The notes under the pieces: generated by a model
Database searches by the model: none
The model's input: the letters and a program-made list of their open reading frames with translations, nothing else
Told to the model about the DNA's origin: nothing
In this document: positions 34,839 through 41,764 of the stretch, piece by piece
Position numbering within the stretch: the first letter of the stretch is position 1
Layout: every line of letters begins with the position of its first letter
NCBI GenBank assembly: GCA_023395555.1
Contig: JAEWYQ010000004.1
Span: 62,001 to 126,000, forward strand
Direction: 5' to 3'
Length of the DNA: 64,000 nucleotides
Source of the DNA: Bacillota bacterium
GTDB taxonomy: Bacteria > Bacillota > Clostridia > Lachnospirales > Lachnospiraceae
Position numbers and translations under genes: made by a program

Positions 34839-36029
34839 ATGAAATTACAGGATTACATTGATAAGCTGAATAAGTTGGATTTTAAGAACATGTACAATGA
34901 TGATTTCTTCTTAACCTGGGAAAAGTCCGCAGACGAGCTGGAGGCTGTTTTCACCGTTGCTGATGCTCTCCGCTACATGAGAGAGAACAACATTTCCACG
35001 AAGGTATTTGAGAGCGGACTTGGTATCTCCATCTTCCGTGACAACTCCACCCGTACCCGTTTCTCCTTTGCTTCTGCTTGTAACCTCTTAGGCCTTGAGG
35101 TTCAGGATCTGGACGAAGGCAAGTCCCAGGTTGCCCATGGTGAGACCGTTCGTGAGACCGCTAACATGGTATCCTTCATGGCTGACGTTATCGGTATCCG
35201 TGATGATATGTACATCGGCAAGGGCAATGCTTATATGCGCGAAGTATCCGACGCTGTTAAAGCCGGCAACAAAGATGGTATTCTGGAGCAGAGACCCACT
35301 TTGGTAAACCTTCAGTGCGATATCGACCATCCCACCCAGTCCATGGCAGATATGCTTCACATTATTCATGAATTCGGCGGAACCCCGAATCTTAAGGGCA
35401 AGAAGATCGCTATGTCCTGGGCATACTCACCTTCCTATGGAAAGCCCCTCTCCGTTCCTCAGGGTATTATCGGCCTGATGACACGTATGGGAATGGATGT
35501 TGTCCTTGCTCATCCCGAAGGCTATGAGGTTATGGAAGAGGTAGAGGAAGTAGCGAAGAAGAACGCTGCTGAATCCGGCGGTTCCTTCACCAAGACCAAC
35601 AATATGGCAGAAGCGTTCAAGGATGCTGATATTGTATATCCTAAGAGCTGGGCTCCCTTCAAGGCAATGGAGAAGCGTACCGAGCTGTACGGCAACAATG
35701 ATTTCGACGGCATCAAGGCTCTCGAGAAGGAGTTGCTGGCACAGAACGCACAGCACAAGGATTGGGCATGCACCGAAGAGATGATGAAGCTGACCAAGGA
35801 CGGCAAGGCTCTCTACATGCACTGCCTGCCTGCCGACATTACCGGTGTAAGCTGTAAGGAAGGCGAGGTTGACGCAACCGTATTTGACCGTTACCGCACT
35901 CCCTTATACAAGGAAGCCAGCTATAAGCCGTATATTATTGCAGCTATGATGTTCTTAAGCAAGTTCCAGGATCCTCAGGCTGTGTTAAAGAGCCTGGAAG
36001 AGCGTGCTGACAAGAGAAAGTTTGACTAA
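34839..36029 (+). CDS. ygeW: knotted carbamoyltransferase YgeW
   Basis: A 396-residue member of the aspartate/ornithine carbamoyltransferase superfamily. The carbamoyl-phosphate motif S-T-R-T-R is at 70-74 (NSTRTRFSFAS), followed by DIDHPTQSMADML and the C-terminal MHCLPADITGV. YgeW enzymes carry a knotted fold; the true carbamoyl acceptor is not settled (oxamate, aspartate and ornithine are not turned over by the E. coli form). In a catabolic setting it should run backwards, splitting a carbamoyl compound by phosphate to give carbamoyl phosphate for the kinase below. AAAAGGAG precedes the ATG. Confidence 0.94.
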   Translation: MKLQDYIDKLNKLDFKNMYNDDFFLTWEKSADELEAVFTVADALRYMRENNISTKVFESGLGISIFRDNSTRTRFSFASACNLLGLEVQDLDEGKSQVAHGETVRETANMVSFMADVIGIRDDMYIGKGNAYMREVSDAVKAGNKDGILEQRPTLVNLQCDIDHPTQSMADMLHIIHEFGGTPNLKGKKIAMSWAYSPSYGKPLSVPQGIIGLMTRMGMDVVLAHPEGYEVMEEVEEVAKKNAAESGGSFTKTNNMAEAFKDADIVYPKSWAPFKAMEKRTELYGNNDFDGIKALEKELLAQNAQHKDWACTEEMMKLTKDGKALYMHCLPADITGVSCKEGEVDATVFDRYRTPLYKEASYKPYIIAAMMFLSKFQDPQAVLKSLEERADKRKFD

Positions 36030-36076
36030 TCCTTCGTTGATGCCAAGAAATTTTTAATTGATTTTTGATGGATTCT

Positions 36077-36113
36077 ATAAGAGAAAGGGAGACAGGGTCT
36101 TCCTTTCTCTTAT
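36077..36113. repeat. 12-base inverted repeat between ygeW and arcC
   Basis: ATAAGAGAAAGG (36077-36088) and CCTTTCTCTTAT (36102-36113) pair perfectly around 13 bases. No T-run follows rightward. It could adjust the amount of arcC transcript relative to ygeW. Confidence 0.6.
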
Positions 36114-36202
36114 CAAACTCCATGATATTAACATAATAAAGTGGTATAAAGTTTGCAGGCTGTGAGAAAGGATACGTTATTGACAACGTAAGGTTAATTA
36201 TT

Positions 36203-37141
36203 ATGAAAAAACGAATTGTTATCGCATTGGGAGGCAATGCCTTGGGCAATAATCTGCCTGAGCAGATGATCGCCGTGCAGAAGACCTCCAAAGCTATTGC
36301 GGACCTGATTGAAGAAGGGCACGAGGTGGTAATCTCCCACGGCAACGGCCCCCAGGTTGGTATGATCAATCAGGCGATGGCGGAATACGGACGCCAGAAT
36401 CCGGAGCATCCGACCTTTACGCCCCTGTCCGTATGCGTAGCCATGAGCCAGGCATATATCGGCTACGATCTTCAGAACGCGCTGAAGGAAGAATTGCTCA
36501 ACCGGGGAATTAACAAATCGGTTGCAACCGTAATCACCCAGGTGAGGGTGGATGAGGCGGACCCGGCTTTTGAAAAGCCCTCCAAGCCCATCGGACATTT
36601 CATGACTGCAGAAGAAGCCGAGGTAGCCAAGGAAAAAGGCTTCACTGTGGTGGAAGACAGCGGCAGAGGATACCGGAGAGTAGTAGCCTCCCCCAGACCC
36701 AAGGAAATTGTTGAGATCAATACTGTGAAGAGCCTTCTGAATGCAGGCGAGATCGTAATTGCAGGGGGCGGCGGCGGTATCCCCGTAGTCCGTAACGGCA
36801 ATCATCTCAAGGGCGTGGGAGCCGTAATCGACAAGGATTTTGCCAGCTGCTTAATCGCACAGGAGATCGATGCCGATGTATTCATCATCCTGACCGCAGT
36901 TGAGAAGGTAGCTATTAACTTCGGCAAGCCGGATGTAAAATGGCTGGATCGCATCAGCACCGCAGAGGCCGAGGAATATATCACCCAGGGTCACTTCGCT
37001 CCCGGCTCCATGCTTCCCAAGGTACAGGCCGCGATTGAATTCGCTTCCGGGGGGCCCAACCGTTCCGCCCTTATCACTCTTCTGGAGAAGGCCAGGGATG
37101 GAATTAACGGACTGACCGGAACTGTAGTTGCAGATCAATAG
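36203..37141 (+). CDS. arcC: carbamate kinase
   Basis: A 312-residue kinase that makes ATP from carbamoyl phosphate and ADP, releasing ammonia and CO2. Motifs: VIALGGNALG at the N-terminus, VISHGNGPQVG near 50, and AGGGGGIPVV near 200. The gene corresponds to yqeA in the E. coli cluster. With YgeW it forms a phosphorolysis-kinase couple that conserves energy, as in the arginine deiminase pathway. The ribosome site is weak (GTAAGG), and the 170-base gap to ygeW has a hairpin, so its level may be set separately. A terminator follows the stop. Confidence 0.95.
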   Translation: MKKRIVIALGGNALGNNLPEQMIAVQKTSKAIADLIEEGHEVVISHGNGPQVGMINQAMAEYGRQNPEHPTFTPLSVCVAMSQAYIGYDLQNALKEELLNRGINKSVATVITQVRVDEADPAFEKPSKPIGHFMTAEEAEVAKEKGFTVVEDSGRGYRRVVASPRPKEIVEINTVKSLLNAGEIVIAGGGGGIPVVRNGNHLKGVGAVIDKDFASCLIAQEIDADVFIILTAVEKVAINFGKPDVKWLDRISTAEAEEYITQGHFAPGSMLPKVQAAIEFASGGPNRSALITLLEKARDGINGLTGTVVADQ

Positions 37142-37149
37142 AAGATAGG

Positions 37150-37195
37150 GTGTCAGGCACCATGCGTATGCATGATGCCTGACACTGCTTTTGTT
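37150..37195 (+). terminator. terminator of the ygeX-arcC operon
   Basis: GTGTCAGGCA (37150-37159) pairs with TGCCTGACAC (37176-37185); the loop holds a further CATGC/GCATG pair; TGCTTTTGTT follows. Confidence 0.8.
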
Positions 37196-37436
37196 CATCC
37201 ATAAACCAATCAATTCATGACTCAAAAGGGCGTGTGCTCTGGTATATGCCATTTCATTTACTCCCCTTAACTTCTCATATTTCGGAGCATAATTGTACCT
37301 GACCGCTTCCTGTTCTTATACATTCATTGTGAAAAACGACAAAATTCAGTTTGAAGTCTCCCATCTGCAGCATAGGTTCCTTGTCTCCCTTGCCCTGTTT
37401 ATAAAAGCTGTGTTTACACACAGTTTTCAATAGGAA

Positions 37437-37465
37437 TTGATTTTTCTTCCCTCATTTAGTATAAT
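37437..37465 (+). promoter_or_regulatory. promoter of the ATPase remnant
   Basis: TTGATT (37437-37442) and TATAAT (37460-37465), spacer 17. It is flanked by two similar palindromes, TGTGTTTACACACA (37409-37422) and TGTGTAAATACACA (37470-37483), which share 11 of 14 bases and look like paired operators. Confidence 0.65.
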
Positions 37466-37508
37466 TATTTGTGTAAATACACATAATTTTAAAATAGGAG
37501 GCATGGGT

Positions 37509-38225
37509 ATGGATATAAAAAGAGATTCCTATCTACAGAAACTAATAAGCCGTGAAAAGAATGGAATGATTAAAGTTATCACCGGTGTAAGGCGCTGCGG
37601 CAAATCTTATTTGCTGTTTAATATATTTCATCGATACCTCCTGCAAAAAGGAATTGATGAAGCACACATTATCGAAATTGCGTTAGACGATCGCAGTAAC
37701 ATCAAGCTGCGTAATCCTGATCATATGTTAATATACGTAAAGGAAAAAATAAAGGATAACAAAAATTACTATATTATTCTGGATGAAGTGCAGCTTCTTC
37801 ACGAATTTGAAGATGTGCTCAATTCCTTCCTGCACATAAGGAATGCGGATGTATATGTTACCGGAAGTAATTCAAAGTTCTTATCCTCCGATGTAATCAC
37901 GGAATTCCGGGGGAGAGGCGACGAAATCCGTGTTTATCCGCTCAACTTCAGGGAGTTTTTATCCGCATATGAGGGAAGTAAGGATGAGGCCTGGGATGAT
38001 TATGTGATGTATGGCGGCTTGCCTTTCATATTAAACAGAAGAACGCCAGAAGAAAAAGAAGACTACCTGATATCATTGTTTCAAGCGGTTTATCTCTCGG
38101 ATATTATCGACAGACATCATGTTCGCAACAAAGAAGAATTAGATGAACTGATTAATATTTTAGCATCTGCTACGGGTTCATTTGGGAATTGTCACAATAG
38201 GAATTATGAATTTTCTGTTAGATGA
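37509..38225 (+). pseudogene. truncated AAA (AAA_14/DUF4143-type) ATPase
   Basis: The 238 residues correspond to the N-terminal ATPase half of this family: Walker A GVRRCGKS (26-33), Walker B IILDEVQ (89-95), VYVTGSNSKFLSSD (sensor region) and MYGGLPFILN. Full-length members run to around 400 residues with a DUF4143 nuclease-like C-terminal half; here the match ends near LASATGS and the frame closes 14 codons later. The C-terminal half is absent downstream. Start at the ATG at 37509, 6 bases after GGAGG. The 3' break lies near 38180 and only about 160 bases from the scar of a sugar permease gene, so a deletion probably removed both missing parts. Confidence 0.8.
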
Positions 38226-38285
38226 AAATAGCCTTGAAGGGTAGCTATTTTGGCAATGATACCTTTGGAAAAAAAGCGCAAAAGA

Positions 38286-38320
38286 GCCGGTTAACTGTTA
38301 TCGGTTAGCCGGCCCTTTTC
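38286..38320 (+). terminator. terminator after the ATPase remnant
   Basis: GCCGGTTAAC (38286-38295) pairs with GTTAGCCGGC (38304-38313), with one G-T; CCTTTTCC follows. Confidence 0.7.
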
Positions 38321-38334
38321 CAGGGGCGTGTCCT

Positions 38335-38373
38335 ATCCTTTCACCGCTCCAATCATAACACCATAATCCTTAG
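38335..38373 (-). pseudogene. 3' scar of a CUT1 sugar ABC permease gene
   Basis: Read leftward, the last codons give TKDYGVMIGAVKG and a TAG. The same end, VKGVMIGAVKG and a stop, closes the intact YtcP-type permease at 53115. Twenty-two bases are identical between the two places (38341-38362 and 53125-53146). An in-frame TAA lies a few codons upstream, so only the tail remains. Confidence 0.7.
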
Positions 38374-38446
38374 TTTAAGAGAACGAGCCCACAAAGCCTT
38401 GTTTTTATTAAGGCTATGCGAGCTTAAAAAACTTTCGCGTCTCTTT

Positions 38447-40993
38447 CTATCGTTTCCAGGTAATCACTGCCTTGAACAAATCACCATCCACAATGATTTC
38501 AAAGCTGCCGCCCTGGAGCTCCACAAAGTTCTTCACGATTGCCAGACCCAGCCCGGAGCCTTCCGTGTTGCGGGACTGATCTCCCCGCACAAAGCGTTCG
38601 GTAATCTCCCGGGTATCAAAGCCCATCTCCTGTGCGGATATGTTCTTCAATGTAGCAACCACCTGCTCCCCTTCGTCCTCCAGAATAATATAAGCTCTGG
38701 TGCGGGGCATGGCATATTTTATAATGTTTGTGATCAGATTTCCGAAGATCCGGTAAGTTTTCTCACTGTCCAGCTCAAGCATTATCTTCTCCTCCGGAAT
38801 CTGGAGACGCAATTCCACTTCACTCTGGCTCAGCTTATCATCCAGCTCCAGCAGCACCTGGCGTATCAGAGCCGCCAGATCCACCTCCACATAGTTCAGA
38901 GTGATATTATTGCTGGAGGCCTTGCTGACCTCGAAGAGATCTTCAATGAGCCGCTTAAGCCTCTGGGACTTCATATCCAGGGTATTAATATAGGATACCC
39001 GCTCCTCTTCTGTAATATTGGCATCCTTCAGCAGATCCACATAGGTGATGATGGCCGTCAGGGGAGTTTTCAGATCATGGGAGACATTGGTGACCAGGTC
39101 CGTCTTCATTCTCTGACTCTTCATCTCCTCCTCCACCGCCTTTTTAAAGCCATGGCGCACCTTAGCCAGTTCCTGCTTCAGAGGTTCAAATATTCCAAGC
39201 TCTTCCTCGATATCCACCTCCAGATTTCCCTTCGCCATCCCGCTTGCGGTTTCCAGAAGAATCGCATGTTTTCTTTTGATATCATTGAGATATCTTCGCA
39301 GAAGGAAGAAAAGCAGAACGCTATAAGGAATCAGCACAGCTATCCCTATTACCCAGATGCTGCAGCACAGGGCAAGAACAACAAAATTGACTGCCAGTAT
39401 CTTGATAAGAATCCGGTTGGAACGGTCCGTCAAGTCAATCTCACTCAGGCTCTTCCACTGTTTTTTAACGTTCCTGTGCAGACGTTTAAACAAACGTACC
39501 AGCAATATTACAAGCCTGCCCACCAGTGTCTGCTCCTTCAGGTAACGCTTGGGGCCGATCACAAAACATCTGCGGAAAATGAGTACCGACAGATACAGAA
39601 CTCCTCCAAGAACTGCAAAAACCGCAAAGTTAAAGCTGTAATCCAGAATATGCAGGGTCTTTCCGCTCCATACGGACCAATCAGGCTGAGTCAGAAAAAA
39701 ATCGGTTATCGTTTCCCATGCCATAACGAGGAGCCCCTCATACACACTAACAACCAGCACGACTCCTGCCAAAGCAAACTCCAGGGGAAGCTTTGCCGCC
39801 AGTCCCCCTCCAATACCCAGGGGCTTGATCAACGGAAGCAGCAGCGCTAATATCACGATAATACCCGCCGCAATACACACCAGATATAGAAAACCGCCGC
39901 TGCTGAATTCCATCAGCGGATGATCCCCGCCATACGGTACTGTCCCTCCGGGAAAGTATACTGCCTCATATTCAGAAGCATAGGCTATTGTTACATTGGA
40001 AGGACTTTTTATCTGATCCGTAAACCGATTTTGTTCATACCGGGCCAGCTCATTACGGAATAGATATTTATTCCGGCATTCCTCAAGCAACTGGTCCATC
40101 TGCTGCTGGCTATACCCGGCAAAATCTGTGATCTGCAGCACGCCCTCCCCGTTGTATTCAAATATAATGTAGAAGGAATACTTCTCTTTCAGCGATGCTT
40201 TTTCTCTTACTGCATTAGCCAGAGATTCCGAATTATAATACTCGTCCAGAAATCCCTCTGGCGAGTGATTAAAAACAGCATATTCCAGATCAGGATAATA
40301 TTCTTTGCTGTCCTCAAAATGATCTTTCCATCGATACAGCAAGCTGTCGAATGAATCCGTAAAGCCTGTCTCCTCCACCGTGTAGACTCTCGATCCGTCT
40401 GAAGCAGGACGCATCACTCTTTTCTTTGAACTCTCGTTATCCGAAGCTGCTCCCGTCCAATCCACTGTCTCCTCCAGGTCATTCGCAACCGGTGTCTCTT
40501 CAGGGTTCCCTGTCGTTCCATCTACTGCGGTGCTCCCTTCCTGCAATTCTTCAGGAAGCTCCATCCCCCTATCCACCGCATCATTTTCTTCCTGCGGTTC
40601 TTCAGGAATTTCGGCCCCGTCATCTCCCCCGTTTATTTCATCCCCGGCCTCATTTCCTTGCATTCCTGGTAAATCTTCCGAAGAAGATGCCCCGTTCTTC
40701 AAGAAAACAGACGACGGCACCCATTGCACATGATCCCCATCCATTTGCATATTCCAATATAGTACGTAATTATTGCGGGCCAGATCATCCAGAAATTCTT
40801 CCATGTAGTACTCTTTTATGTATTCCTGATTTTCCTGCCTCCTCTTCTCCAGCTTATCCGCCAGACGCTGATACAGCCTCATCACTTCCTGATAAGAGGC
40901 TATCATTGCCGCTGCCACGCCAAGGATCACCAACGCGCTGACCAATATCCCTGCTGCCCTCCCGGGCTTATCGCTTTTCAATTTTGTATCCAA
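38447..40993 (-). CDS. large membrane sensor histidine kinase
   Basis: An 848-residue kinase. One membrane helix near residues 12-30 leads to an outside domain (about 31-365), then three or four helices (about 370-560), a HAMP-like linker, the H-box NVSHDLKTPLTA (H639), the N-box NLITNIIKYA and the G-box GSGLGLAIVKNF. It phosphorylates the response regulator encoded upstream. The outside domain holds an acidic repeat region. The first codon is probably TTG at 40993, overlapping the regulator's 3' end by 26 bases; a second in-frame TTG at 40981 is possible. The signal is unknown; the YycG/VanS-like layout suggests envelope stress or antibiotics. Confidence 0.9.
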   Translation of the reverse strand: MDTKLKSDKPGRAAGILVSALVILGVAAAMIASYQEVMRLYQRLADKLEKRRQENQEYIKEYYMEEFLDDLARNNYVLYWNMQMDGDHVQWVPSSVFLKNGASSSEDLPGMQGNEAGDEINGGDDGAEIPEEPQEENDAVDRGMELPEELQEGSTAVDGTTGNPEETPVANDLEETVDWTGAASDNESSKKRVMRPASDGSRVYTVEETGFTDSFDSLLYRWKDHFEDSKEYYPDLEYAVFNHSPEGFLDEYYNSESLANAVREKASLKEKYSFYIIFEYNGEGVLQITDFAGYSQQQMDQLLEECRNKYLFRNELARYEQNRFTDQIKSPSNVTIAYASEYEAVYFPGGTVPYGGDHPLMEFSSGGFLYLVCIAAGIIVILALLLPLIKPLGIGGGLAAKLPLEFALAGVVLVVSVYEGLLVMAWETITDFFLTQPDWSVWSGKTLHILDYSFNFAVFAVLGGVLYLSVLIFRRCFVIGPKRYLKEQTLVGRLVILLVRLFKRLHRNVKKQWKSLSEIDLTDRSNRILIKILAVNFVVLALCCSIWVIGIAVLIPYSVLLFFLLRRYLNDIKRKHAILLETASGMAKGNLEVDIEEELGIFEPLKQELAKVRHGFKKAVEEEMKSQRMKTDLVTNVSHDLKTPLTAIITYVDLLKDANITEEERVSYINTLDMKSQRLKRLIEDLFEVSKASSNNITLNYVEVDLAALIRQVLLELDDKLSQSEVELRLQIPEEKIMLELDSEKTYRIFGNLITNIIKYAMPRTRAYIILEDEGEQVVATLKNISAQEMGFDTREITERFVRGDQSRNTEGSGLGLAIVKNFVELQGGSFEIIVDGDLFKAVITWKR

Positions 40994-41666
40994 CTCCCCA
41001 CACCACCTTTAAATATTTTGGATTTTTCGGATCAATCTCAATCTTCTCCCGGATGTTACGGACGTGAACCATAATTGTGTCGGTGCCTACCGGACGTTCA
41101 TTCCATACCCTCTCATAGATGGCATCCGCCGAAAACACCTGGCCGGGGTGCTTCATCAGCAATGCCAGTATCTTGAACTCCAAAGGCGTGATTTTCACCG
41201 GACTTCCGTCCACAGTTACCTGTACCGTATTCTCATTCAGTTCCAGCCCTCCGCAGACATATACATTTTCCTCCGGCTTATTGGGTGCACCCCGATATCT
41301 TGTATAACGCCTGAGCTGGGAGTTGACCCTGGCCAGCAGCTCCATGGGCGCGAAGGGCTTTGTCATATAGTCATCCGCGCCAATGTTCAGACCAGTTACT
41401 TTGTCAATCTCCTCTGATTTGGCGGTCAGCATGATGACAGGGAATTCATATTGCTCCCGCAGCTTCATTGTCATGGTTATGCCGTCCATCTTCGGCATCA
41501 TAACATCCACGATTGCCAGATGGATCTCTTCCTTCTCCAAAAGCTTCAGCCCTTCCATCCCATCAGCCGCCTTATAGACGGCGTATCCCTGATTTCTCAG
41601 CAGGATACAGATGCCTTCCAATATCTCCTTGTCATCCTCAACTACCAAAATATGATTTAAATCCAT
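40968..41666 (-). CDS. OmpR/PhoB family response regulator
   Basis: A 232-residue regulator. Receiver domain 1-120 with the acidic pocket VVEDD (9-12), phosphorylation site D54 in LAIVDVMMPKMDG, T81 and K103. Winged-helix DNA-binding domain about 135-230 with LEFKILALLMKHPGQVFS and VRNIREKIEIDP. Encoded just before and overlapping the kinase gene, so it is the partner of that kinase. Target genes are not visible. Confidence 0.95.
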   Translation of the reverse strand: MDLNHILVVEDDKEILEGICILLRNQGYAVYKAADGMEGLKLLEKEEIHLAIVDVMMPKMDGITMTMKLREQYEFPVIMLTAKSEEIDKVTGLNIGADDYMTKPFAPMELLARVNSQLRRYTRYRGAPNKPEENVYVCGGLELNENTVQVTVDGSPVKITPLEFKILALLMKHPGQVFSADAIYERVWNERPVGTDTIMVHVRNIREKIEIDPKNPKYLKVVWGVGYKIEKR

Positions 41667-41764
41667 AGTGTCCTCCCTTGTTACCCCTGTAATAATAAAT
41701 GTAAAATCTAAAGCTCAGCTTCATACAAAACAAAAGATTTTCTTAAGTTTCCCATGAAATGTAT

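Larger units (their letters stand above)
37142..37508. other. gap after arcC: terminator, palindromes and ATPase promoter
   Basis: No gene seen. It holds the arcC terminator (37150-37195), two related palindromes (37409-37422 and 37470-37483) and the ATPase promoter (37437-37465). Confidence 0.6.

Noticed and set aside
38226..38446. A remaining C-terminal half of the ATPase in another frame
   Set aside because: No frame in this stretch gives DUF4143-like sequence; it holds a terminator and the permease scar.
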